Shown: positions 25,331 to 34,169 of the stretch, piece after piece
How positions within the stretch are numbered: position 1 is the first letter of the stretch
How the letters are laid out: each line of letters opens with the position of its first letter
Source: Porticoccus litoralis
Lineage (GTDB): Bacteria; Pseudomonadota; Gammaproteobacteria; Pseudomonadales; Porticoccaceae
Direction of reading: 5' to 3'
NCBI RefSeq assembly: GCF_030676955.1
Contig: NZ_JAUUUU010000001.1
Location: 434,001-498,000, forward strand
Length of the DNA stretch: 64,000 nt
Notes under the pieces: model-generated
Seen by the model: the letters and a program-made list of their open reading frames with translations, nothing else
What the model was told of the DNA's origin: nothing
Databases searched by the model: none
Made by a program: the position numbers and the translations under genes

Positions 25331-26509
25331 TCAGCTAATCCGTTCAAAAACTGTGCTAACCCCCTGCCCCAGTCCAATACACATGGTGGAAACACCCAGT
25401 GTTCCATCACGCTGCTTGAGAATGTTCAGCAAGGTACCAGAAATCCGGGCGCCTGACGCACCCAGAGGGTGACCGAGGGCAATCGCACCACCGTTCACAT
25501 TCACCTTCTGCTCCATACTGTCGAGCAGGCCGAGGTCCTTGATCACCGGCAATGACTGCGCAGCAAAAGCCTCATTCAGCTCCACATAGTCGATGTCTGC
25601 CATGGTGAGCCCGGCCTTCTTCAGGGCCAGTCGCGTAGAGGGGACAGGGCCATAACCCATAATGGAAGGGTCAACCCCGGCCGCTGCCACGGAAACCACT
25701 TTCGCCATGGGTGTTAGCCCCAGCGACGATGCCCGCTCAGCCGACATAACGAACAACGCCGCTGCACCATCTGTCACCTGCGAAGCCGTTCCCGCTGTTA
25801 CCGTGCCATTTACAGGATCAAACACGGTTTTTAACTGCCCCAACCCTTCCAAATTGGTTTCCGGGCGGATGGTTTCATCTTCCTTCATCATGTACAGGCC
25901 ACCGTTCTCGTCGTGACCAAGAACCGGAACGATCTCGTCCACGAAACGCCCCGCTGCGCGAGCCTCTGCGGCCAGGTGGTGGGAACGAACGCCGAATTCA
26001 TCCTGTTGCTCTCGGCTGATACCGTGGATTCGCGCCAGGTATTCAGCAGTCAGCCCCATCATGCCTGCGGCTTTGGCAACACTGAGATTCATTGCCGGGT
26101 TAGGATCGTGGTCGTGGGTCATGGGTACATGCCCCAAATGCTCGGCGCCGCCCACCAGATAAATATCACCCAGCCCGGCCATGACATTGGCCGTAGCCAT
26201 ATGCAGTGCCGACATTGAAGAACCGCACAGGCGGTTAACCGTGATGGCAGGCACTTCGTGCGGAATGCGGGTACGCAGGGCCGTCATCCGCGCGACGTTG
26301 AACGACTGTTCCCGCCCCTGCATGACACAACCCCAAATAATGTCATCAATTTCTGCCGGGTTGATCTGTGGATTGCGCTCCAGCAGACCCTCAATCAAAT
26401 CAGCGCCCAACTCATCGGAGCGACGATTGCGGAAAGATCCGTTTCTGGAACGGCCCATGGGGGTGCGGGCAAAATCAACGATGACCGCGTCTCTAGGTTT
26501 CAAACTCAC
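25331..26509 (-). CDS. fadA: 3-ketoacyl-CoA thiolase FadA
   Basis: This thiolase catalyses the last step of fatty acid beta-oxidation, as the beta subunit of the FadBA complex. Cys95 in NRLCGSSM is the acyl-accepting nucleophile, the His lies in NVNGGAIALGHPLGASG and the second Cys in CIGLGQG near the C terminus. The frame stays open 100 codons further upstream inside fadB, but the true start is a GTG at 26509: GGAGGAG at 26517-26523 is seven bases before it, and the protein then has 392 residues beginning MSLKPRDAVIVDF, as in FadA. It lies 19 bp behind fadB. Confidence 0.96.
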   Translation of the reverse strand: MSLKPRDAVIVDFARTPMGRSRNGSFRNRRSDELGADLIEGLLERNPQINPAEIDDIIWGCVMQGREQSFNVARMTALRTRIPHEVPAITVNRLCGSSMSALHMATANVMAGLGDIYLVGGAEHLGHVPMTHDHDPNPAMNLSVAKAAGMMGLTAEYLARIHGISREQQDEFGVRSHHLAAEARAAGRFVDEIVPVLGHDENGGLYMMKEDETIRPETNLEGLGQLKTVFDPVNGTVTAGTASQVTDGAAALFVMSAERASSLGLTPMAKVVSVAAAGVDPSIMGYGPVPSTRLALKKAGLTMADIDYVELNEAFAAQSLPVIKDLGLLDSMEQKVNVNGGAIALGHPLGASGARISGTLLNILKQRDGTLGVSTMCIGLGQGVSTVFERIS

Positions 26510-26528
26510 TATCCATCTCCTCCGCTGA

Positions 26529-28679
26529 TCAGCCGTAATAGCTTTCGCCGTTAGCTGCCATTTCACGCATTCTCGCCGTGGGCTCGTAGAGCTTGCCCAG
26601 GCTGCTGAATTTATCCGCCATCTCACAGAAGCGGGCCAAGCCCAGTTCATCCATCCAACGGAACACCCCGCCGCGGAATGCCGGGAAACCCAGCCCGTAG
26701 ACAACGGCCATATCTGCCTCAGCGGGGGAACCCACAATGCCCTCTTCAAGGCAGTGCGCCAGCTCGATACACATGGGCACCATGTAACGGGCCACGATAT
26801 CCTCGTCACTCAATTGGTGATAGGCGCTGATGACAGGCTTGAACAGTTCGGCAACCGACTCGTCGACAAACTTGCCGGGCTTGCCGCGCTTATCCTTCTG
26901 GTAAACATAGAAGCCTTTGCCATTTTTCTGGCCCAGGCGATCGTTCTCAAACAGCATACGGGTGGGAGAGACCTGGCAAAGATCACCCATGCGCTCCGGG
27001 TAGCCCTCCACCATGGTCGGGAAGCAATGTACGGCGGTATCAATACCGACCACATCCATCAGGTACGCCGGACCCATCGGCCAGCCCCAGGCTTCCATGA
27101 CTTTATCAATGCGCTGAAAATCCGCGCCGTTAACAATCATCATGTCAAAACCAAACACCGCCGGGAACAGCACACGGTTCACCAAAAACCCAGGGCAATC
27201 GTTGACCACAATAGGTTTCTTACCCATGGCCTGAGCATGGGCCACGACCGCGGCCAGGGTTTCTTCAGAGGTCTTCGAACCGCGAATCACTTCGACCAGA
27301 GGCATGGCGTGCACCGGATTAAAAAAGTGCATACCGCAGAAGTTTTCCGGACGCTTGAGGTTACCGGCCAGTAAATCGATGGAAATGGTGGACGTGTTGG
27401 AAGCCAGAATGGCGTCCTCCCGCAGACGGGATTCAACGTCCGGCAACACCATGCTTTTCACCTTGACGTTTTCAACGACGGCTTCAATCACAATATCGGT
27501 ATTTTCAATGCCGTCGTAGCTCAAGGTCGGCATGATCCGCGACAATACCGTGCCCGCATCCAGCGGTTTCATCTGGCCACGTTCCACCCGTTTAGCCAAC
27601 AGCTTGTTGGCTTCATTCATGCCCAGATCAAGGGACGCCAGATTGATGTCTTTCATCATGACTGGAATACCTTTCACAGCATTCTGATAGGCGATCCCAC
27701 CACCCATAATACCCGCCCCCAATGCGGTGGCATGGCCAATGGTTTTAGTGGCTTTTTTGGCATATTGCTTGGCCTGCCCACTGATGTACTGGTCATTGAG
27801 AAACATGCCGACCAGCGCCCGACACTGGGGTGTCTGGGTCAAGTCGCTGAAGGCCTGAAACTCCACCTCCAGCGCCTCATCACGGGACATTTCTGCCGCC
27901 TTCGCCAACACTTCAATTGCAACCAGCGGTGCAGGGTAATTGGTGCCAGCTTTGGCCAGCACGGCATCACGGCTGGTATGTACCGACATCCCCAGCTCGA
28001 TCTCATTCATTTTCAGGGGCGACTGTTTCTGCTCGCGGCGTGACTCATAGGGCAATTCGCCCTCCGCCGCCCGCATCAGCATCTTAAGGGCTTCATCGTG
28101 AAGCAGTTCCGGTTCCACCACCGCATCCACCGCCCCGTCTTTCAGGGCGTCTGCCGCCCTCTTGTGCTTACCACCGGCAATCCATTCGGCAGCATTGTCA
28201 AAACCGATCAGGCGAGGCAAACGCACCGTGCCGCCCCAGCCGGGCATGATGCCCAGGGTCGTTTCCGGCAAGCCCACCTGCGCCTTGCTGGACATCACCC
28301 GGAAATCACAGGCAAGACAGACTTCGAAGCCACCACCAAGGGCAAAGCCGTTGATGGCCACGAGGGTGGGAAACGGCAGCGACTCGATGGTATTAAATGC
28401 ATCGTTGGCCAGACCGAGAAAGCTGCGGCGCTCGGACTCGCTGGCCTTAAAAGCGTCGCCAAATTCCGTGATATCGGCCCCGGCTACAAAAACGCTTTTG
28501 CCACTGGTCAATAACAGCCCTTTCACATCTGTCTGGCTTTGCAGAGCGTTCAGCGCCTCAAGCAATTCTTTCAGGGTCGCCTGGTTAAAGACATTGACCG
28601 AACCCTTCTGGGCATCAAAGTGCAGCTCTACAAAACCGCCCTTCAAGGGCTGTAGGCTGAGCATATTCCCCTGGAACAT
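26529..28679 (-). CDS. fadB: Fatty acid oxidation complex subunit alpha FadB
   Basis: This 716-residue multifunctional enzyme has an N-terminal enoyl-CoA hydratase/isomerase domain and a C-terminal 3-hydroxyacyl-CoA dehydrogenase. Glu119 in LGGGFEV and Glu139 in GLPETT are the hydratase catalytic pair, at the same numbers as in E. coli. The dehydrogenase dinucleotide motif is GAGIMGGGIAY near residue 323, with HFFNPVHAMPLVEV further on. It forms an operon with fadA. I looked for a FadR-type operator in the 200-bp upstream gap and saw none that is convincing. Confidence 0.97.
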   Translation of the reverse strand: MFQGNMLSLQPLKGGFVELHFDAQKGSVNVFNQATLKELLEALNALQSQTDVKGLLLTSGKSVFVAGADITEFGDAFKASESERRSFLGLANDAFNTIESLPFPTLVAINGFALGGGFEVCLACDFRVMSSKAQVGLPETTLGIMPGWGGTVRLPRLIGFDNAAEWIAGGKHKRAADALKDGAVDAVVEPELLHDEALKMLMRAAEGELPYESRREQKQSPLKMNEIELGMSVHTSRDAVLAKAGTNYPAPLVAIEVLAKAAEMSRDEALEVEFQAFSDLTQTPQCRALVGMFLNDQYISGQAKQYAKKATKTIGHATALGAGIMGGGIAYQNAVKGIPVMMKDINLASLDLGMNEANKLLAKRVERGQMKPLDAGTVLSRIMPTLSYDGIENTDIVIEAVVENVKVKSMVLPDVESRLREDAILASNTSTISIDLLAGNLKRPENFCGMHFFNPVHAMPLVEVIRGSKTSEETLAAVVAHAQAMGKKPIVVNDCPGFLVNRVLFPAVFGFDMMIVNGADFQRIDKVMEAWGWPMGPAYLMDVVGIDTAVHCFPTMVEGYPERMGDLCQVSPTRMLFENDRLGQKNGKGFYVYQKDKRGKPGKFVDESVAELFKPVISAYHQLSDEDIVARYMVPMCIELAHCLEEGIVGSPAEADMAVVYGLGFPAFRGGVFRWMDELGLARFCEMADKFSSLGKLYEPTARMREMAANGESYYG

Positions 28680-28881
28680 AGGTGCTCCTCTTGTGATCAG
28701 GTGTTAGGTGGTTGCTGGCCATGCACGGGCCAGTAGAGAAATTCAGGCAAAGGATAGTAAGCAGGGGTATCGGGTGCAGCAAAGTGCTTTTGTGACCACT
28801 GAGTTCTATGCAAATGCCATCTTCGCAACAACTATAGACTAACCCGTTTGCCGATCTGTAACGAATCGCACGGGCACCAAC

Positions 28882-29532
28882 CTAGTTTTTATGAAACAGC
28901 ACTACGTCAGCATCCGGGTACAGCACCTCGGCCTGCCACTTCAGTCCCAGATGGTCAAAGGTTTCCCTGCTATAAAAGCAGATATGGGTCGGGTCATTTT
29001 TATAGTGCCAGTGGGTAAAGGCTTCACGCCCCGAAACACGCTTGGTCATCAAGCCCAACCAACCTCCGGCATTAAGCAACGACCATATCCGGTCTAACTC
29101 CTCACCCGGCCGAGACAAATGCTCCACCACCTCGGTGGCGGTAATAAAGTCATAGTGCTGCCTGAGGCATGAGTGATCAGGGGCGTAATAAGGATCAAAA
29201 ATGGCCACCCGGTGACCGGCTTCGGCCATCATCAGTGACAGGGTTGGCCCCGGACCGGAACCAAAATCCAGCCCGGCAGACTTGTCCGCCAGTTTTTCCA
29301 GCAGGGGTGTGGCGAGGCGACTCAGAAATTTCCGGTAGCCCGGATCTCCCGGGTCATTTTCGTGCAAGTCGTAATGGGCCTTTTCCTCCGCTGCGGACAA
29401 ATGCTGGTGCGGCGGCACAAAAACCAATCGGCATACCCCGCACTGCTGATAGTCGCGCCGACTGTCAGCCAGATAGTGCTCGACCTGTGAAGAGGCACAC
29501 AGCGGACAAGGCAAGTCCGTGGCTTCAGCCAT
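28882..29532 (-). CDS. Class I SAM-dependent methyltransferase with N-terminal zinc-ribbon-like motif
   Basis: This 216-residue protein opens with two Cys pairs (C9-x2-C12 and C31-x2-C34) that look like a zinc knuckle. A Rossmann methyltransferase domain follows, with the SAM-binding GLDFGSGPGPT motif, an FDPYY strand end and an ITATEVVEHLSRP motif typical of the Ubi/Coq5-like group. The substrate is unknown. It is divergent from tex across about 90 bp. Confidence 0.8.
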   Translation of the reverse strand: MAEATDLPCPLCASSQVEHYLADSRRDYQQCGVCRLVFVPPHQHLSAAEEKAHYDLHENDPGDPGYRKFLSRLATPLLEKLADKSAGLDFGSGPGPTLSLMMAEAGHRVAIFDPYYAPDHSCLRQHYDFITATEVVEHLSRPGEELDRIWSLLNAGGWLGLMTKRVSGREAFTHWHYKNDPTHICFYSRETFDHLGLKWQAEVLYPDADVVLFHKN

Positions 29533-29625
29533 AATTTCGCTCCGGTAACAAGTCTGTTGCAGGCGGGGCTATTACCCCATAATCGCCACCTGATTGACCA
29601 GCCAAGGAAATACCCGATTACGCTC

Positions 29626-31938
29626 ATGGAAAAAATTCAGCAGCAGATTGCCGACGAACTCAACATCAAAACCACTCAAGTCACTGCCGCCGTGCAACTG
29701 TTGGACGAGGGCGCGACGGTACCGTTTATCTCACGCTACCGCAAGGAAGTGACCGGCGGACTGGATGACACCCAGTTGCGGACACTGGAAGAACGCCTCG
29801 GCTATTTGCGCGACATGGAAGAACGCCGCACCACTATCCTCGGCAGTATTGAGGAACAGGGAAAGCTGACCCCCGAACTGAAGCAGGCCATTCTCAATGC
29901 CGATACCAAGACCCGGCTGGAAGACCTTTACCTGCCCTACAAACCCAAGCGGCGCACCAAGGGTCAAATTGCCATCGAGGCCGGGCTGGAACCCCTCGCC
30001 GATATCCTCTACAGCGACCCAACACAGGAACCGGAGCAGCGCGCCGCAGAATTTGTGGACCCCAACAAAGGCGTCCCTGATGTAAAAGCAGCGCTGGAAG
30101 GCGCCAAGTACATCCTGATGGAGCGCTTCAGTGAAGAAGCCGAACTGCTGGGTCAATTGCGTGCATTCCTGGCCAGCGAAGCCCTGATCAGCGCCAGCGT
30201 GATCACCGGGAAGGAGACGGAAGGCGAAAAATTCCGGGACTATTTTGAGCACAGCGAGCTTTGGAAGCGCACCCCCTCCCACCGGGCTCTGGCCATGTTC
30301 CGAGGTCGACGCGAAGGCATTCTCTCCATCCGGGTGGATATCCCCACGGAAACCACCACTGCGCACCCCTGTGAAACCATGATCGCCTCTCACCTGGGCA
30401 TCAAACATGAAAACCGCCCCGCCGATAACTGGCTGGCGGAAGTGGTGCGCTGGACCTGGAAAATCAAACTGCACACCCATATCGAAACAGACCTGCTGGC
30501 GGAGCTGCGTGAGCGTGCAGAAGCCGATGCCATTACGGTCTTTGCCACCAACCTGCAGGATCTACTGCTGGCTGCCCCCGCAGGGCAGCGGGTCACTATC
30601 GGACTCGATCCGGGCCTGCGTACCGGCGTAAAACTGGCCGTGGTGGATAACACCGGCAAGGTGCTGGATCACGGGGCCATTTTTCCCACGCCGCCACAGA
30701 ATAAAGTGCATGAGGCTGAAGCCATTCTGGTGAAACTCTGCCAGACCCACCAGGTAACGCTCATCGCCATCGGCAACGGCACCGCCAGCCGCGAGACAGA
30801 GCGTTTTGTCAAAGATGTGCTGAAGCGGCACCCGGAGCTATCCATTCAACCGGTGATCGTCAATGAAGCCGGGGCCTCGGTCTACTCCGCCTCGGAGTTT
30901 GCCGCCCGGGAATTTCCCGATCTGGATGTGACTATCCGGGGAGCGATCTCCATTGCTCGCCGCCTGCAGGACCCGCTGGCAGAACTGGTCAAGATCGATC
31001 CGAAATCTATCGGCGTGGGTCAATACCAGCACGACGTCAGCCAGATCGAACTGTCCCGCAGCCTCAATGCCGTCGTCGAAGACTGTGTTAACGCCGTGGG
31101 CGTGGAGGTCAACACCGCCTCGGCAGCCCTGTTGAATCGGGTGGCCGGACTCAACCAGACCATCGCCGACAATATCGTTGCCTTCCGGGACGAGAACGGC
31201 CCGTTCTCCAACCGTGCCGCCCTGAAAAAGGTACCGCGACTGGGAGAAAAAACCTTTGAACAGGCGGCGGGTTTCCTGCGCATTGCCAATGGCGACAATC
31301 CTTTGGATGCCTCCGCAGTGCATCCCGAGAGCTACGAGCTGGTGTCGCAGATGGCCAATGACCTGGCACAACCCCTGCAATCCCTGATCGGCGACAGTGG
31401 CCTGTTGCGCCGTATCAAACCCCAGCAGTATGTGAACGAGCGGTTTGGCCTGCCCACCATTACCGATATCCTGCAAGAGCTGGACAAACCGGGCCGCGAC
31501 CCGCGACCTGAATTCAAAACCGCCACCTTTAAAGACGGTGTTGAAAGCCTGAAAGACCTGGAACCGGGCATGACACTGGAAGGCACCGTCACCAACGTCA
31601 CCAATTTCGGCGCCTTCGTGGATATCGGCGTGCACCAGGATGGCCTGGTCCACATTTCGGCGCTGGCCGAGCGTTTTGTCAAAGACCCCAGGGAAGTGGT
31701 GAAAACCGGCGATATCGTCACGGTCAAAGTGATGGAGGTGGATATTCCACGTAAACGCATCGGTCTCAGCATGCGCATGTCTGACGAGCCCGGTCAGAAA
31801 ACCCCGACACGGGAACATCGCGAGGGAAAAGGTAATAAAAAAGGTGGCAGACAGGCGCCACAAAGGAAACAGCAGAACCCACCGGCCAAAACCGGCACCC
31901 TGGGTGCGCTGTTTGCCGAGGCATTGAAAAAGTCCTGA
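29626..31938 (+). CDS. tex: RNA-binding transcription accessory protein Tex
   Basis: This 770-residue protein corresponds to E. coli YhgF and Pseudomonas Tex. It has an N-terminal helical domain (QIADELNIKTTQVTAAVQLLDEGATVPFISRYRKE), a YqgF-like RNase H-fold domain (IGLDPGLRTGVKLAVVD, around residue 325), a helix-hairpin-helix region (VASRVAGLN-type, about 500-560) and a C-terminal S1 domain (GTVTNVTNFGAFVDIGVHQDGLVH). A Lys/Arg/Gln-rich tail follows. I chose the ATG at 29626, which gives the family's conserved start; the frame is open 23 codons further up. Confidence 0.95.
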   Translation: MEKIQQQIADELNIKTTQVTAAVQLLDEGATVPFISRYRKEVTGGLDDTQLRTLEERLGYLRDMEERRTTILGSIEEQGKLTPELKQAILNADTKTRLEDLYLPYKPKRRTKGQIAIEAGLEPLADILYSDPTQEPEQRAAEFVDPNKGVPDVKAALEGAKYILMERFSEEAELLGQLRAFLASEALISASVITGKETEGEKFRDYFEHSELWKRTPSHRALAMFRGRREGILSIRVDIPTETTTAHPCETMIASHLGIKHENRPADNWLAEVVRWTWKIKLHTHIETDLLAELRERAEADAITVFATNLQDLLLAAPAGQRVTIGLDPGLRTGVKLAVVDNTGKVLDHGAIFPTPPQNKVHEAEAILVKLCQTHQVTLIAIGNGTASRETERFVKDVLKRHPELSIQPVIVNEAGASVYSASEFAAREFPDLDVTIRGAISIARRLQDPLAELVKIDPKSIGVGQYQHDVSQIELSRSLNAVVEDCVNAVGVEVNTASAALLNRVAGLNQTIADNIVAFRDENGPFSNRAALKKVPRLGEKTFEQAAGFLRIANGDNPLDASAVHPESYELVSQMANDLAQPLQSLIGDSGLLRRIKPQQYVNERFGLPTITDILQELDKPGRDPRPEFKTATFKDGVESLKDLEPGMTLEGTVTNVTNFGAFVDIGVHQDGLVHISALAERFVKDPREVVKTGDIVTVKVMEVDIPRKRIGLSMRMSDEPGQKTPTREHREGKGNKKGGRQAPQRKQQNPPAKTGTLGALFAEALKKS

Positions 31939-31992
31939 TCGGGGGGGCTACAGCTGTCCCTTACTAATGCCCGACTAAAGCGTTGGGCAAAG

Positions 31993-32024
31993 AAAAAGGC
32001 GGTCTGAAAAGACCGCCTTTTTTT
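31993..32024. terminator. Bidirectional terminator between tex and the tRNA operon
   Basis: The stem AAAGGCGGTC/GACCGCCTTT with a TGAAAA loop is flanked by A-rich and T-rich runs. It serves tex on the plus strand, and probably the tRNA Pro-Arg-His transcript on the minus strand. Confidence 0.92.
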
Positions 32025-32031
32025 GGAATGG

Positions 32032-32107
32032 TGGGGTGGCTGACGGGGATCGAACCCGCGACCACAGGAATCACAATCCTGTGCTCTACCAACTGAGCTA
32101 CAGCCAC
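32032..32107 (-). tRNA. tRNA-His (anticodon GTG)
   Basis: The 76-base gene has acceptor GTGGCTG paired to CAGCCAC, then C73 and an encoded CCA. The anticodon arm ACAGGATTGTGATTCCTGT gives anticodon GTG. Base 32108 also encodes G, supplying the G-1 that histidine tRNAs need opposite C73. It is the last gene of the tRNA operon. Confidence 0.97.
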
Positions 32108-32138
32108 CATTGGTCTATTGCTGCGTTCAAGCGTTGGA

Positions 32139-32215
<77 letters not shown>

Positions 32216-32255
32216 TCAACACATACTCTATCGCATTTTGACGCATGAGTGAGGT

Positions 32256-32332
32256 TGGTCGGGGAAGAGGGATTCGAACCCCCGACATCCTGCTCCCAAA
32301 GCAGGCGCGCTACCAGACTGCGCTATTCCCCG
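32256..32332 (-). tRNA. tRNA-Pro (anticodon TGG)
   Basis: The 77-base gene has acceptor CGGGGAA, the anticodon arm CCTGC-TTTGGGA-GCAGG giving anticodon TGG, a GTTCGAATC T-arm and an encoded CCA. It is the first gene of the Pro-Arg-His operon. Confidence 0.97.
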
Positions 32333-32366
32333 TTATCACTCAAGTGCCCTCTTTCGAGAGGTGCGC

Positions 32367-32395
32367 ATAATACTGGCGACGACCAGCCTCGTCAA
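32367..32395 (-). promoter_or_regulatory. Strong sigma70 promoter of the tRNA operon
   Basis: On the minus strand TTGACG (32395-32390) and TATTAT (32372-32367) are separated by exactly 17 bases. They are followed by a GC-rich discriminator (GCGCACC) of the kind linked to stringent control of stable RNA genes. The first tRNA starts about 35 bases downstream. A small CCTCT/AGAGG hairpin (32348-32361) lies in the leader. Confidence 0.85.
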
Positions 32396-32419
32396 TGAAA
32401 AAGCCCCTCAATAAGGGGG
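32396..32419 (-). terminator. Weak hairpin with T-run upstream of the tRNA promoter
   Basis: A CCCCT/AGGGG stem with a five-base loop is followed on the minus strand by CTTTTTC. It lies just upstream of the tRNA promoter -35 box. It could insulate that promoter from antisense reading through folD. No gene ends here, so the role is uncertain. Confidence 0.4.
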
Positions 32420-32497
32420 TGGCGATTCCCTTCACAGGAACGAAGCGAAGTGCGAAAATGCCCGGCTTTCACTATCCAATCAGGAGCTTAACCAACC

Positions 32498-33343
32498 ATG
32501 GCCGCACTCATCCTCGATGGCAAAGCCGTCGCACAGAAAACCGAAGCCGCACTGAGTGAGCGCGTTAACGCCCTGAAAGAGAAAAGTGGCGGTCAGACGC
32601 CGATCCTGGCCACCATCCTGGTGGGCGGCGACCCAGCCTCCGCCACTTACGTGCGCATGAAACAAAATGCCTGCAAACGGGTGGGTATGGAATCCATTGC
32701 CGTGGAGATGCCGGAATCCACCACAACCGAACAACTGCTGGCCAAGATTGAAGAGTTAAATGCCAACCCCAACTGCCACGGTATTCTGCTGCAACACCCG
32801 GTACCGGAACAGATTGACGAGCGCCTCTGTTTTGACAGCATCGCCCTGGAAAAAGACGTGGATGGCGTCACCTGCCTCGGCTTTGGTCGCATGGCCATGG
32901 GTGAATTCGCCTACGGCTCGGCGACACCCCAAGGCATCATGCGCTTGCTGGAAGCTTACGATATTCCCCTGTCAGGCAAGCACGCCGTGGTGGTAGGCCG
33001 TAGCCCTATTCTCGGCAAGCCGATGGCGATGATGCTGCTGAATGCCAACGCCACGGTGACGATTTGTCATTCCCGCACTGAAAACCTGCCAGCTATGATC
33101 GCCACTGCCGACATCGTGGTGGGCGCTGTAGGCAAACCGGAATTTATCAAGGCGGAATGGATCAAGGATGGCGCAGTGGTTGTCGATGCTGGCTATCACC
33201 CGGGTGGGGTTGGCGATATCGAACTGGCCCCACTGCACGACAGAGCAGCCGCACTGACCCCGGTTCCCGGCGGTGTCGGCCCCATGACCATCAACACTCT
33301 GATTCTGCAATCCGTGGACGCCGGCGAGAAAAAGATGGCCTGA
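32498..33343 (+). CDS. folD: Bifunctional methylenetetrahydrofolate dehydrogenase/methenyltetrahydrofolate cyclohydrolase FolD
   Basis: This 281-residue enzyme interconverts 5,10-methylene- and 10-formyl-tetrahydrofolate using NADP. A YVRMKQNACKRVG segment carries the catalytic Lys, an ILLQHPVPEQID segment the conserved Gln/Pro motif, and KHAVVVGRSPILGKPMA the NADP-binding fold. The C-terminal PVPGGVGPMTI motif is intact. Length is normal. It is monocistronic, next to the tRNA operon. Confidence 0.96.
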   Translation: MAALILDGKAVAQKTEAALSERVNALKEKSGGQTPILATILVGGDPASATYVRMKQNACKRVGMESIAVEMPESTTTEQLLAKIEELNANPNCHGILLQHPVPEQIDERLCFDSIALEKDVDGVTCLGFGRMAMGEFAYGSATPQGIMRLLEAYDIPLSGKHAVVVGRSPILGKPMAMMLLNANATVTICHSRTENLPAMIATADIVVGAVGKPEFIKAEWIKDGAVVVDAGYHPGGVGDIELAPLHDRAAALTPVPGGVGPMTINTLILQSVDAGEKKMA

Positions 33344-33426
33344 TCGGCCAACTCACCAAAGCGACAGGGCTGTGACTTCCCGTCCGACTGGACTAGGATA
33401 GGAACAGAACGGAAGGGAAAACAGCC

Positions 33427-34167
33427 ATGCTCGCGGATCGACTGGTAGCCCACCGGGGTTACCCCAAACACTACCCTGAAAACACGCTATTAGGCATGGC
33501 GGCGGCCATTGATGCCGGCGCGCACTTTATCGAAACCGATATCCTGTTCAGCGCCGATCAGCAGCCCGTGCTGTATCACGACAACCTCATGACACGCATC
33601 AGCGGTGAGGAGAATGCGGTACACCTGCTGACCCTCGACGAACTGGTGAGCCGCTCTGCCCATGAGCCGGAACGCCTTGGCGACCAGTTTATTAACCAGA
33701 CCATCACACCCCTCTGCGATCTGGTCAGCCTGCTGGAGGAACATCCGGAGGTCACCGCCTTTATCGAAATGAAACGCAGCGGCCTGCACATTGTGGGCCT
33801 GGAAGCGGCCTATGACATCGTCAGCAAGATACTCACCCCGGTCAGGGATCAGTGCGTACTGATCAGCTTCAGTGATGAATTTATCGACTATGCCCACCAG
33901 CAGGGCTTCCCCAGACTGGGGCTGGTACTGAAGGATTGGGAAGAACGTCAGGGCAATCTGATGCAACGTATCCAACCAGAGTTTATCTTCTGTGATACGG
34001 ACAAAGTGCCGGAAGGCTCTTCTATGGATGAAATCACGCCCACCTGGGTAATCTACGAAGTGGAAGACCCGGATCAGGCCATTGCCTGGTTTGACCGCGG
34101 GGCCGATATGGTGGAGACCTTCGATATCGGTGGTCTGTTGGAAAATCTGGCCCACCGGGCGCTCTGA
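33427..34167 (+). CDS. Glycerophosphodiester phosphodiesterase
   Basis: This 246-residue cytoplasmic TIM-barrel enzyme lacks a signal peptide. It carries the GDPD signature AHRGYPKHYPENT (catalytic His9), FIETDILFSAD and VLYHDNLMTR (second catalytic His), and ends with the expected barrel strands (ETFDIGGLLEN). It releases glycerol-3-phosphate from glycerophosphodiesters such as deacylated phospholipids. The next gene, two bases downstream, oxidises glycerol-3-phosphate, so the pair forms a short catabolic route. Confidence 0.93.
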   Translation: MLADRLVAHRGYPKHYPENTLLGMAAAIDAGAHFIETDILFSADQQPVLYHDNLMTRISGEENAVHLLTLDELVSRSAHEPERLGDQFINQTITPLCDLVSLLEEHPEVTAFIEMKRSGLHIVGLEAAYDIVSKILTPVRDQCVLISFSDEFIDYAHQQGFPRLGLVLKDWEERQGNLMQRIQPEFIFCDTDKVPEGSSMDEITPTWVIYEVEDPDQAIAWFDRGADMVETFDIGGLLENLAHRAL

Positions 34168-34169
34168 GC

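Noticed and set aside
28680..28881. FadR or PsrA operator upstream of fadB
   Set aside because: Only fragments such as CAAAC and GTGGTCAC are present; no palindrome matches either consensus well.
30838..31863. 341-codon open frame on the minus strand opposite tex
   Set aside because: It lies wholly inside tex in the antisense direction, its translation is His/Gly/Gln-rich without domains, and tex motifs are intact. It is a codon-bias shadow.
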